In this document: one piece after another, positions 1-6,436 of the stretch | Layout: the number at the start of each line of letters is the position of its first letter | Position numbering within the stretch: position 1 is the first letter of the stretch | Assembly: GCA_036566745.1 (NCBI GenBank) | Contig: DATCVR010000244.1 | Span: forward strand, 1 to 15,915 | DNA: 15,915 nucleotides | Direction: 5' to 3' | From: DATCVR01 sp036566745 | Lineage (GTDB): Bacteria; Actinomycetota; Actinomycetes; Jiangellales; Jiangellaceae | Program-made: the position numbers and the translations under genes | Notes under the pieces: generated by a model | The model's database searches: none | Told to the model about the DNA's origin: nothing | The model's input: the letters and a program-made list of their open reading frames with translations, nothing else

Positions 1-186
1 GAGTACGTCGACCTCGTGGCTGCCGGCATCACCGACCCGGTCAAGGTCACCCGCTCGGCGCTGCAGAACGCCGCGTCGATCGCCGGGCTGTTCCTCACCA
101 CCGAGGCGGTCGTCGCCGACAAGCCGGAGAAGGCCTCGGCAGCTCCGGCCGACCCCACCGGCGGCATGGGCGGTATGGACTTCTGA
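1..186 (+). CDS. groEL: 60 kDa chaperonin GroEL, C-terminal end (partial)
   Basis: This is the last 61 residues of a GroEL (Hsp60) chaperonin; the 5' part lies outside the window. The visible protein begins EYVDLVAAGITDPVKVTRSA, the conserved end of the GroEL equatorial domain, continues with the ALQNAASIAGLFLTTEAVVA helix, and ends in the Gly-Met tail GGMGGMDF that projects into the chaperonin cavity. GroEL folds client proteins in the cytoplasm in an ATP-dependent double ring. The GGM tail, rather than a His-rich tail, is typical of the main housekeeping GroEL2-type paralogue of actinobacteria. No groES is visible, so this could be a stand-alone groEL copy or the end of a groES-groEL operon. 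A strong terminator follows about 70 nt downstream. The identification is secure; only the copy number and full length are unknown. Confidence 0.97.
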   Translation, partial: EYVDLVAAGITDPVKVTRSALQNAASIAGLFLTTEAVVADKPEKASAAPADPTGGMGGMDF

Positions 187-258
187 CGCGTGCCGCGTCG
201 GAGTCGCACGTTGGACCCCTGATCTGCTGAGACCAGGAGTTCACGAGTTCGTCGAATC

Positions 259-300
259 GGCCCTCCGGCCGGGCGTCACAGCCCGGTCGGAGGGCCCTTT
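259..300 (+). terminator. Intrinsic terminator of groEL
   Basis: A 16-bp stem (259-274 pairing with 281-296) has one G-T wobble, a 6-nt loop GTCACA and a short CTTT tract after the stem. It lies 72 nt after the groEL stop codon, so it is the expected end of the groEL transcript. The T tract is short, as is common for high-GC actinobacterial terminators. Confidence 0.85.
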
Positions 301-341
301 CGCTGTCGGGGGCCATGCCGTCGGTGATCGTCGAAGGTGGA

Positions 342-360
342 CATCTGGTATCGTCAGATG
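342..360. promoter_or_regulatory. Short inverted repeat, possible operator upstream of small ORF
   Basis: CATCTG (342-347) and CAGATG (355-360) form a perfect 6-bp inverted repeat with a 7-nt spacer. It sits between the groEL terminator and the small gene starting at 433, in otherwise non-coding DNA. A dimeric regulator site is possible, but a 6-bp repeat can arise by chance. I see no convincing -35/-10 pair. Apart from this and the groEL terminator, I see nothing else in 187-432. Confidence 0.25.
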
Positions 361-432
361 AACAGAAGGTGAACGCCGAGTGGCCGTCAAGCAGAGTGCG
401 GCTGGCTGCTGGAGTTCTGAGAGGAGGCCGTC

Positions 433-651
433 GTGTCCGATGAACAGCGAGAGACCCTCACCGCGCGGTGGGTGGCAGTCACCGGCATCGGCGGCACCCT
501 CCGCGTCGAGCAGCGCTGGGTTCTGGCGCCGACCACCGAGGCCGAGCCTGCCGTGGCGGCCAGGCCGGCCGGCGCTGCCAGGACCGCCGGCGCTGCCAGG
601 ACGGCCGAGGCCGCCGAGGCCGCTGTCCACGCCGCCGCCCACGCGGCCTGA
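433..651 (+). CDS. Small hypothetical protein with Ala-rich repeat tail
   Basis: A 72-residue ORF starts with GTG and is preceded by a good ribosome-binding site (GAGAGGAGG about 7 nt upstream). The N-terminal half has an ordered look, with RWVAVTGIGGTLRVEQRW placing two Arg-Trp pairs around a short polar stretch. The C-terminal half is almost only Ala, Gly, Arg, Thr and Glu and contains a twice-repeated AGAART unit followed by AEAAEA. Codons are strongly GC-ending, as in neighbouring genes. No signal peptide or membrane segment is seen and I do not recognise a family. It converges with the minus-strand gene at 673, with 21 nt between stops; that spacer holds a small GC hairpin (657-661 with 668-672). 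The strong ribosome-binding site and clean convergence support a real gene, but low complexity keeps confidence moderate. Confidence 0.5.
   Translation: MSDEQRETLTARWVAVTGIGGTLRVEQRWVLAPTTEAEPAVAARPAGAARTAGAARTAEAAEAAVHAAAHAA
568..603 (+). repeat. Tandem 18-nt direct repeat inside small ORF
   Basis: Two adjacent 18-nt units (568-585 and 586-603) differ only at the last base. They are in frame with the ORF at 433-651 and each encodes Ala-Gly-Ala-Ala-Arg-Thr. This is a slippage-prone array within a coding sequence. Confidence 0.8.
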
Positions 652-672
652 TCCTCGGCCGGCGTTGCGGCC

Positions 673-1011
673 TCAGAGGGCGCCGAGTGCCGCCGCGACC
701 GTGCCGGACTCCTCACACACCCACTGCGGATCGGGTCCGAGTTCGGGCTCGATCCTCAGTTCGTGCGCTTCGCCGTCGCACGCGACACACCGGGGCCAGC
801 GCCCCAGCCCGCTATCGAGCAGCCGCTCCTGCACGTCCTGGGCGATCTGACCGGCCACGTACGCCGCGCCGTCGGGCCACTCCTCAACCCACCACCGACG
901 CTCCGCCACGACGTCCTCGAGAACGTCCACGGCGGCGGGGGAGTCGAACTCGCGGGCGCACAGGTCGCGTAGCACCATCGCGCGGGCGCTCAGCATCGTC
1001 TCGTCGACCAC
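673..1011 (-). CDS. Hypothetical protein with C-terminal Cys/His zinc-site-like motif
   Basis: A 112-residue protein read from the GTG at 1011; alternative starts are GTG at 1050 and ATG at 996, and none has a strong ribosome-binding site. The N-terminal half is acidic and probably helical (VLEDVVAERRWWVEEWPDG). The C-terminal half has C75-x2-C78, H83 and C99 in RCVACDGEAHEL...QWVCEESGTVAAALGAL, a layout like a small zinc ribbon or knuckle. I recall similar short actinobacterial proteins of unknown role ending W-x-C-x3-G-x-x-A-x-x-G-x-L, but cannot name a family. It is divergent from cutC, with 47 nt between start codons, so the two may share a control region. Function is unknown; zinc binding is inferred only from residue spacing. 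Start choice is the main uncertainty. Confidence 0.72.
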   Translation of the reverse strand: MVDETMLSARAMVLRDLCAREFDSPAAVDVLEDVVAERRWWVEEWPDGAAYVAGQIAQDVQERLLDSGLGRWPRCVACDGEAHELRIEPELGPDPQWVCEESGTVAAALGAL

Positions 1012-1043
1012 GCCACGATGGTGCCACCACGCCCGCCGACCCT

Positions 1044-1056
1044 GGCACACTGTGCC
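1044..1056. promoter_or_regulatory. Palindrome and possible leaderless -10 at cutC start
   Basis: GGCACA, a central C, then TGTGCC form a perfect 6+6 palindrome ending two bases before the cutC GTG codon. CACACT (1046-1051) inside it lies where a -10 box would give a leaderless cutC transcript, though it matches the TATAAT consensus at only three positions. The site also lies just upstream of the divergent gene at 1011. It could be an operator controlling both; this is inferred from position only. Confidence 0.35.
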
Positions 1057-1058
1057 CT

Positions 1059-1763
1059 GTGCGTCCGATCCTCGAACTCATCGCGCTCGGGCCCGGCGAC
1101 GCCGCCGGCGCGGTCGCGGGCGGCGCCGACCGGCTCGAGGTCGTCGCCGACATGGACGCCGACGGGCTGACCCCTGCGGTCGACACCGTCCGCGAGCTCA
1201 AGGGCGAGTGCGACCTTCCGCTGCGGGTGATGCTGCGCGCCAACGACGGCTTCTCCACCAGCGGCTCGGAGCTCACCCGCCTCCAGGGCGCCGCCCACCA
1301 GCTGGCCGACGCCGGTGCCGACGGATTCGTCCTGGGCTTCCTCGGGCCCACGGTCGAGATCGACGTCGACGCCGCGGTCGCGCTGGTCGACGAGCTGAGC
1401 GGTCTGCCGTGGACGTTCCATCGCGCTGTGGACCACGCCCTCGATCACGACCGCGCCTGGAACGTGCTGCCCGGGTTGCCGGGGATCGACTCGGTGCTCA
1501 CCGCCGGGTCGCCTCGAGGCGTCGCCGCGGGGCTCGACGATCTCTGTAGCCGGGCGGCGAACTCGCAGGTGGCAGCCGATCTGATCATGGCGGGTGGAGG
1601 TCTGGTGGCCGACCACGTGCCGTGGCTGGCGCGGGCCGGCATCCGGAAGTTCCACGTCGGCAGCCGGGTACGCCCGGGAGGGTCGTGGAGGGCCTACATC
1701 GACACCGAGCTCGTCCGGTCGTGGCGCACCCTCGTGGACGACGCTGTGGCCGCCGCGCTGTGA
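1059..1763 (+). CDS. cutC: CutC family protein (TIM-barrel)
   Basis: A 234-residue CutC family protein. It begins VRPILELIALGPGDAAGAVA, read as MRPILE from the GTG at 1059, matching the usual family N-terminus; upstream in-frame codons are low-complexity shadow sequence and were rejected. Family hallmarks seen are GGADRLEVVADMDADGLTP (about residues 21-39), LRVMLRANDGF, ADGFVLGFLGP, the FHRAVDHALD segment and, near the end, IMAGGGLVADHVPWLARAGIRKFHVGS. The length matches the family. CutC proteins are cytosolic TIM-barrels first linked to copper tolerance in E. coli, but their reaction is not established and the copper role is disputed. The stop overlaps the start of the DUF4031 gene (GTGA), implying translational coupling. 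Family assignment is firm; copper involvement is only inherited from the family name. Confidence 0.93.
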   Translation: MRPILELIALGPGDAAGAVAGGADRLEVVADMDADGLTPAVDTVRELKGECDLPLRVMLRANDGFSTSGSELTRLQGAAHQLADAGADGFVLGFLGPTVEIDVDAAVALVDELSGLPWTFHRAVDHALDHDRAWNVLPGLPGIDSVLTAGSPRGVAAGLDDLCSRAANSQVAADLIMAGGGLVADHVPWLARAGIRKFHVGSRVRPGGSWRAYIDTELVRSWRTLVDDAVAAAL

Positions 1764-2032
1764 TCCTGGTCGATCCGCCCAGGTGGCCGGGCCACGGACG
1801 GATGTGGTCGCACCTCGTCTCCGACCACAGCCTCACCGAGCTGCACGCGTTCGCCGCCGAGCTCGGCGTGCCCGCGCGCGGCTTCGACCGGGACCACTAC
1901 GACCTCCCCGACACCATGTACGACCAGGCGATCGCGGCCGGAGCCACTCCGGTGAGCAGCCGCGAGATCGTCGTCCGGCTCGAGGCGGCCGGCCTGCGCC
2001 GCCGCAAGCGCCCGCGCCGAGCGTCCGGCTGA
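1760..2032 (+). CDS. DUF4031 domain-containing protein
   Basis: A 90-residue protein starting at a GTG that overlaps the cutC stop in the sequence GTGA, so the two are almost certainly co-translated. It reads MILVDPPRWPGHGRMWSHLV, then SDHSLTELHAFAAELGVPARGFDRDHYDLPD, then TPVSSREIVVRLEAAGLRRR with a basic C-terminus. The conserved aromatic, His and Asp positions (WSHLVSD, ELHAFA, DHYDLP) are those of the DUF4031 family, small bacterial proteins of unknown function common in actinobacteria. The conserved His and Asp residues could form a metal or catalytic site, but that is inference. It converges with the HD-domain gene at 2043, leaving 10 nt between stops. The length is as expected for the family and no lesion is seen. 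Confidence 0.88.
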   Translation: MILVDPPRWPGHGRMWSHLVSDHSLTELHAFAAELGVPARGFDRDHYDLPDTMYDQAIAAGATPVSSREIVVRLEAAGLRRRKRPRRASG

Positions 2033-2042
2033 GCGCACCCGG

Positions 2043-2669
2043 TCACGCGCTCGAGGCGCGCAGCAGGGTGAGCTCGGTCGTGAGGTTGCGCCGGGCCGAG
2101 TCCTCCCAGCGGCCCCGGGCCAGCGCGGTGCGGTACAGCGGCCGGGTGTCGAGCAGCCGTTCGAGGACCGCCATCCGGCCCTGCCGGAACTCCTCGTCGG
2201 GGACGTGGGCGTAGTCGAGCCGCACCGCCGAGGCGTACGCCGCGTACCGGTCCGGGTCGCCGCCGAGCACCGCGAGGTCGGCGTCGCACAGTACGGCGCC
2301 GTCAGCGTCTCCGCGGGCGGTCGTGTGGGTCGTGGTCAGCAGGACCAGCCGGGCGACCTCGGCGGCCTCGTCGTCCGGTCGGCCCAGCCAGAGGAGGACC
2401 TGGCGGGCGAGTTCGGCGCTGGCGCGCTCGTCGGCGCCCGGATGACCCTCGTACACGGCGTCGTGGAACCACGCCGCCAGCCGGACGGCGTGGAGATCGT
2501 GAGCCTCGGCGGCGAGCAGGTCGACGGCGTCGAGGACCGCCCGGAGATGGTCGGGGCCGTGGTAGTGCCGGTGAGGTTGCGACCAGCGCTCGACGAGGTC
2601 GGCGCCGGCGTCCTCCGCTCGATCGGACCTGCCGACCAGATCGGTCCATCGCTGCAGCAGGTCGTCCAT
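2043..2669 (-). CDS. HD-superfamily metal-dependent phosphohydrolase (COG4339-like)
   Basis: A 208-residue protein from the ATG at 2669, chosen because the family begins close to MDDLLQRWTDLVG; a GTG at 2705 would add only 12 residues. Metal-site residues are visible: H37/H41 in HYHGPDHLRAVLDAV, the paired H69-D70 in LAAWFHDAVYEG, and later CDADLAVLGG with a conserved Asp. This order (H...HD...D) is typical of HD-domain hydrolases, and the spacing resembles the predicted phosphohydrolase family COG4339, whose substrate is unknown. It probably acts in the cytoplasm; no signal or membrane segment is seen. It is transcribed away from the MFS gene, from which it is separated by about 110 nt of divergent spacer. 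Fold assignment is confident; substrate is not. Confidence 0.88.
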   Translation of the reverse strand: MDDLLQRWTDLVGRSDRAEDAGADLVERWSQPHRHYHGPDHLRAVLDAVDLLAAEAHDLHAVRLAAWFHDAVYEGHPGADERASAELARQVLLWLGRPDDEAAEVARLVLLTTTHTTARGDADGAVLCDADLAVLGGDPDRYAAYASAVRLDYAHVPDEEFRQGRMAVLERLLDTRPLYRTALARGRWEDSARRNLTTELTLLRASSA

Positions 2670-2688
2670 TCCCCCATCTTGCTCCCGG

Positions 2689-2742
2689 TATACTGGGTGG
2701 CGCACAGGGTTCCGTGCGCGTCTGTGTGGTGGGGAGACGCGC
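2689..2742 (+). promoter_or_regulatory. Promoter-like box and hairpin in the leader of the MFS gene
   Basis: TATACT (2689-2694) is a good -10 match on the plus strand, although no clear -35 is seen 16-18 nt upstream. Downstream, GCGCGTCT (2716-2723) and AGACGCGC (2735-2742) form a perfect 8-bp stem with an 11-nt loop, ending 36 nt before the TTG start of the transporter. It could be a repressor site or an RNA hairpin in the leader. A lone stem without a U-run argues against a normal terminator. Confidence 0.4.
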
Positions 2743-2778
2743 CGCTGTTGCCTACGCCGGAGTCTTCCTGTTTCCCCC

Positions 2779-4059
2779 TTGACCTCGTATCGAGGTCTGC
2801 TTGCCCTGACCGGGCCCGGCTACGTCGTCGTCGCCTTCCTCGGCCGCCTTCCCCTGGCGATGAGCCAGCTCGGCACGGTCCTCCTCGTCACCTCGGCCAC
2901 CGGCAGGTACGCCATCGGCGGGCTCGCGGTGGGAGCCCTCGCGGTCGCCAACGCCCTCGGCGCGCCGGTCGCGGGAGCGTTCGCGGACCGGTGGGGCCAG
3001 CGGCCGGTCGTTCTCGTGCAAGCCTTCGCGGCCGCCTCGGCGCTGCTCGCGCTGGTCGCCTCGGCGAGCGCCGGTGCGCCCGCGCCCGCCATGATCGTCC
3101 TTGCCGCCCTGGTCGGGCTGGTCATGCCCCCGGTCGGCCCGCTGGCCCGGGTGCGGTGGCGGCCCATCACGCACTTCGCAGGCAGCTCCCAGCAACGACT
3201 GGTCGACGCCGCGTTCTCCTACGAAGGAGCGGCCGACGAGGCGTCCTTCGTCCTCGGGCCGGCTCTGGTGGGTGTCGTGGCCGTGGTGCTCGATCCAGCG
3301 GCCGCGCTGGTGATCGCCGCTGTGTTGCTGGCCGTGTTCAGCGGCTGGTTCGCGCTGCACCCCACGGCCCGGCTCGCCCACGACTTGCGGCCGGACCGCG
3401 CCGCGTCGGGCGGGCGGCTGGCGACGACGCCGTTCGCGGTGCTCGTGGCGGCACTGCTGCTCATCGGTGTGGTGTTCGGCGCGACCCAGACCGGTGTCAC
3501 CGTGCTGGCGACGGCGGTCGGATCGCCGGGGATGGCCGGGCTGGTCTACGCGCTCATGGGGGTGGGCAGTGCCGTGGCTGGGCTGGCGGTCGCGGGGCTG
3601 CCGCAGACCTTCGGGTACGAGCGTCGGCTGCTGGTCTTCGCGGCGGGGCTGCTGGTGCTGTCGGCACCGTTACTGGGCGTCGGTTCGCTCGGTGCGCTCG
3701 CGGCCGTGGTGGTCGCGCTGGGCGTGGCCGTGGCGCCGTACGTGATCAGCGGGTTCACCCTGGCCGAACGGATCGTGCCACCGGCGCGGGTCGGCGCGGC
3801 GATGACGTTGCTGGCCGGTGCCATCGGCGTGGGCTACGCGCTGGGTTCGGGCGTGGCCGGCCGCCTCGCCGATGCCGGCGGAGCCACCCCGGCCTTCGCG
3901 GTCACAGTGTCCGCCGCCGGGCTCGCGGTGGTGCTGACGGCGACGTGCCGTGGCCGTCTCGCCCACGCGCAGTCGGAGGTGGCGCGGGAGGCCGCGGCGT
4001 CGGCCGCCGCGGCGCCGCAGGGTGTGGCGGCAGCGGCAGCGGCCGAGGCCCGGGCGTAG
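2779..4059 (+). CDS. Major facilitator superfamily transporter
   Basis: A 426-residue polytopic membrane protein with about twelve hydrophobic segments. The first is LLALTGPGYVVVAFLGRLPLA, and the loop between segments 2 and 3 carries the MFS motif A variant GAFADRWGQRPVVL (about residues 66-79). Pseudo-symmetry and length fit a drug or small-molecule exporter of the MFS. The start is a TTG at 2779 with no clear ribosome-binding site; later ATG codons would delete the first membrane segment, so TTG is preferred. The C-terminus is a cytosolic Ala-rich tail (about residues 395-426). The gene converges on the TDO/kynureninase-like operon with only 4 nt between stops. Convergence does not prove shared function, but an exporter beside a putative secondary-metabolism operon is a natural partner. 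Substrate is unknown. Confidence 0.9.
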   Translation: MTSYRGLLALTGPGYVVVAFLGRLPLAMSQLGTVLLVTSATGRYAIGGLAVGALAVANALGAPVAGAFADRWGQRPVVLVQAFAAASALLALVASASAGAPAPAMIVLAALVGLVMPPVGPLARVRWRPITHFAGSSQQRLVDAAFSYEGAADEASFVLGPALVGVVAVVLDPAAALVIAAVLLAVFSGWFALHPTARLAHDLRPDRAASGGRLATTPFAVLVAALLLIGVVFGATQTGVTVLATAVGSPGMAGLVYALMGVGSAVAGLAVAGLPQTFGYERRLLVFAAGLLVLSAPLLGVGSLGALAAVVVALGVAVAPYVISGFTLAERIVPPARVGAAMTLLAGAIGVGYALGSGVAGRLADAGGATPAFAVTVSAAGLAVVLTATCRGRLAHAQSEVAREAAASAAAAPQGVAAAAAAEARA

Positions 4060-4063
4060 CCGG

Positions 4064-5281
4064 TCAGCCCTCCCGGTCGCCCGCGCGGTTCGCGGGGTCG
4101 AACACCGGAAGGTGGATCACCGACTTCAGGTACGGCGTCCCCTCGCTGTACCCGCTGCCGGTCGCGTCGCCGAGCATCCGCACGGCGATGCTGTGATGCG
4201 TGCGCCGCCACCGCACCAGCGCGTCCTCGAAGTCGGCCATGGCGGCGGCGAGCAGCGCGGAGTCGTCCGGACCGAGGCGGGGCCGCACCGCGTCGGCCAC
4301 CTCCTGGACGGTCATCTGCCCGCTGTGGATCCTGGCCTGCACCTTGGGCACGGAGTTGTAGGGCAGCGAGGACAACCGCTCGGGATCCGGCCTGCGGCAC
4401 AGCGACTCGACCGTCTTGTAGCCCTCGGACTGGATGGCGCTGGCCCCCTCGGTGTACGTGCGGAACGTCCGGAACGACGTCACCTGCATCGTGGCCAGCA
4501 GGGAGAACAGCAGTCCCGCCTCGTGGAGCACGGCGTCGTTGCCGCGCAGCAGATCGGCCGCCGTGGCCACGTCGGTCGACTGCAGCGCGTCGATCACGCC
4601 GCGCAGGCGCTCGGCGAGCAGCACGAACGTGGCCTCGAAGGACTGGAGGACCCGCAGGAACATGTGCTCGTCGTGGATCGTGTACACCGGCTGCATGGTC
4701 AGCTCGAGCAGCTCGCGCTCGGCCGCCGTGGCGCTCGCGAAGACTGAGGAGACCAGCTCCCGCGCCGTCGCGATGTCGTCGCCGTCCTCGGTCGCGGCCG
4801 GCGGCCCGATGCCCGCTCGTCGAGCCGCCGGCAGGCTCGCGCGAAGCGCCAGCCGACACCGCTTCTCGATCAGGGCGTGGTCCGGCCTCATCTGGGGCAG
4901 CGGCTGGTCCGGATCGTCCATGCTGCCGATCTCGAAGACCAGGAGGTCGGCCACCAGCAGCGCGACGGTGCGATCGCGGAGGAGCTGGGGATCCCCGGTC
5001 GAGCCGGTGATGGGGAACAACGGCATGGCCGTGTAGGTGAGGTAGTCGTAGCGTCCGTCGGCCTTGTCGAGCAGGACGTCGAACAGGCGGGCGAGCAGTT
5101 CGCGGCGTTCGAGGTCGCCGCGCGCCCGGGGGAGGGACTGGCGGGCACGGTCGAGGGCGGTGAGCTCGGGCTCGTCCAGGAAGTGTTTCCCGACCCGCAT
5201 CACCTCGGTCGTGACGGCGCGCAGCGGGAAGGTCTCGACGAGCGGGTGTGCCGCCCAGCGTTCGATCAGGGAGGAGAACAT
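4064..5281 (-). CDS. Long tryptophan 2,3-dioxygenase-superfamily protein with altered active site
   Basis: A 405-residue protein. The C-terminal half (about 200-395) follows the helical TDO fold: HDEHMFLRVLQSFE (203-216), TMQVTSFRTFR...SAIQSEGYKTVE (264-292) and WRRTHHSIAVRMLGDATGSG (358-377). H362 aligns with the proximal heme ligand. By hand alignment, the distal His of classical TDO (H51 in the neighbouring TDO at 6437-7135) is L212 here, and the Arg that binds the tryptophan carboxylate is K289. The first ~195 residues are an extra region I do not recognise, containing YDYLTYTAMPLFPITGSTG. Classical bacterial TDOs are about 280 residues. It is the last gene of the operon, with 2 nt separating its ATG from the preceding stop. 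I infer a heme protein acting on a tryptophan- or kynurenine-related compound by a non-classical reaction. Known divergent members of this superfamily include PrnB and MarE; which clade this joins is unresolved. Confidence 0.8.
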   Translation of the reverse strand: MFSSLIERWAAHPLVETFPLRAVTTEVMRVGKHFLDEPELTALDRARQSLPRARGDLERRELLARLFDVLLDKADGRYDYLTYTAMPLFPITGSTGDPQLLRDRTVALLVADLLVFEIGSMDDPDQPLPQMRPDHALIEKRCRLALRASLPAARRAGIGPPAATEDGDDIATARELVSSVFASATAAERELLELTMQPVYTIHDEHMFLRVLQSFEATFVLLAERLRGVIDALQSTDVATAADLLRGNDAVLHEAGLLFSLLATMQVTSFRTFRTYTEGASAIQSEGYKTVESLCRRPDPERLSSLPYNSVPKVQARIHSGQMTVQEVADAVRPRLGPDDSALLAAAMADFEDALVRWRRTHHSIAVRMLGDATGSGYSEGTPYLKSVIHLPVFDPANRAGDREG

Positions 5282-5283
5282 GA

Positions 5284-6432
5284 TCAGACTCGCAATGCCT
5301 TGGTGATCGCAAGAACGTCATCAGCCGTGTTGAAGTAGTGGAAGGTCAGCCGCACCACGTCACCGCGGGGGCTGGCGACGATGGCCTGGCCGGCCAGGTC
5401 GTCCGCGACGGCGTTGGCGTGAGCGGCGTCGCGCGCGCCCAGGGCCACCATCGGTCCTCGGCGCTCGGGCAAAGGTGGGGTCAGGACCGCCAGTTCGGTG
5501 GCCTCGTCCAGTTCGGTGGTCGCGTGCTCGACGAGCCCACTGACGTGGTGCCAGACCTGCTCCGAGTCGAGGCCCGCGATCAGGTCCAGCCCCGGCACGG
5601 CCGCGCACAGGAGCGGGAACTGCGGAGTCCCGGTCTCGAACCTGCGGGCCTCGGCGGGAAAGTCGACGCCCCGCGGGTCGAAGGCGAAGGGGTTCTGCCG
5701 GCCGAACCAGCCGGTGAGGGTGGGCGCCCGGCCGTCGGCGGGCTCTCGGACGTAGAGGTAGGCCACTCCGGGCAGGCCCAGGAGGAACTTCATCGCTCCA
5801 CCCACGAGGAAGTCGCAGGGCAGCTCGGCGACATCACAGGGCACGACGCCTGCGGCCTGGTACGCGTCGATGATCACGCGGGCACCCACCGCGCGGGCCC
5901 GCTCGGCGACCGCGACGATGTCGGCGAGGCCGGCTCGGGCGCCGTTGCGGTAGCTCACGAGCGGAATCGACACCAGCCCGGTCGCGGCGTCGATCGCGGC
6001 CAGATACTGGTCGACCTGGATGCCGCCGTCCGGCGCCGCCTCGATCAGGCGGACGTCCGTGGCCAGCCGATGCCAGACGTGAGCCAGCGACGGGAAGTCG
6101 GTGACACTCGCGACGATCCGGGTGCGTTCCTCCCAGTCGATCGTCGAGCCAGCTTGGAAGGCGCCCACCGAGGCGTTCGGCATTACCGCGATGTGGTCGG
6201 CGGTGCTACCGATGATCGAGCCGAACCGCTGCCTGACCTCGTCCAGGTGAGCCTCGTAGAAGTGCCACGGCGCCGCACCGGACTCGAGCTGGGTCATCAG
6301 TGCCGCCTGGGCGTCGATCAGGTGCGTCGACGGCGGGGCGAAGCTGCAGCTCGCCACATGGATCGTGTGTGCCAAGGACGGGAAGAGAGCGCGGAACTGC
6401 TCGGGAGAAAGGGGACCTGGAACATCGGGCAT
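5284..6432 (-). CDS. Kynureninase-like class V aminotransferase-fold PLP enzyme
   Basis: A 382-residue fold-type I PLP enzyme of the class V aminotransferase/cysteine desulfurase/kynureninase group. Visible landmarks are HVASCSFAPPS near the N-terminus, SVTDFPSLAHVWHRL (109-123), IIDAYQAAGVVP with D189 expected to pair with the PLP pyridine nitrogen, GGAMKFLLGLPGVAYLYV with K215 as the Schiff-base lysine, GWFGRQNPFAF (241-251), RRFETGTPQFPLL (263-275) and the C-terminal VVRLTFHYFNTADDVLAI with a substrate-carboxylate Arg. The GWFG...F and RF-x-x-GTP segments recall kynureninase. The start ATG lies 4 nt after the TDO stop and has GAGAGG upstream; the stop lies 2 nt before the next ATG. In context, cleavage of a kynurenine-type substrate to an anthranilate plus alanine is the simplest proposal, but a desulfurase-like or other C-C or C-S lyase activity is possible. 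Confidence 0.87.
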   Translation of the reverse strand: MPDVPGPLSPEQFRALFPSLAHTIHVASCSFAPPSTHLIDAQAALMTQLESGAAPWHFYEAHLDEVRQRFGSIIGSTADHIAVMPNASVGAFQAGSTIDWEERTRIVASVTDFPSLAHVWHRLATDVRLIEAAPDGGIQVDQYLAAIDAATGLVSIPLVSYRNGARAGLADIVAVAERARAVGARVIIDAYQAAGVVPCDVAELPCDFLVGGAMKFLLGLPGVAYLYVREPADGRAPTLTGWFGRQNPFAFDPRGVDFPAEARRFETGTPQFPLLCAAVPGLDLIAGLDSEQVWHHVSGLVEHATTELDEATELAVLTPPLPERRGPMVALGARDAAHANAVADDLAGQAIVASPRGDVVRLTFHYFNTADDVLAITKALRV

Positions 6433-6436
6433 GGAC

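Noticed and set aside
468..1058. Upstream in-frame extension of cutC
   Set aside because: The extension is Arg/Pro low-complexity sequence overlapping two other small genes, and CutC proteins begin at the MRPILE position.
2205..4196. 663-codon open frame on the plus strand
   Set aside because: It runs across the HD gene antisense and then out of frame through the MFS gene. Its translation is Arg/Gly/Ala-rich shadow sequence with no domain, whereas the overlapped frames have clear families.
3834..5321. 495-codon minus-strand frame overlapping the long TDO-like gene
   Set aside because: Arg/Pro-rich out-of-frame shadow; the 4064-5281 frame carries the TDO motifs and abuts its operon neighbours properly.
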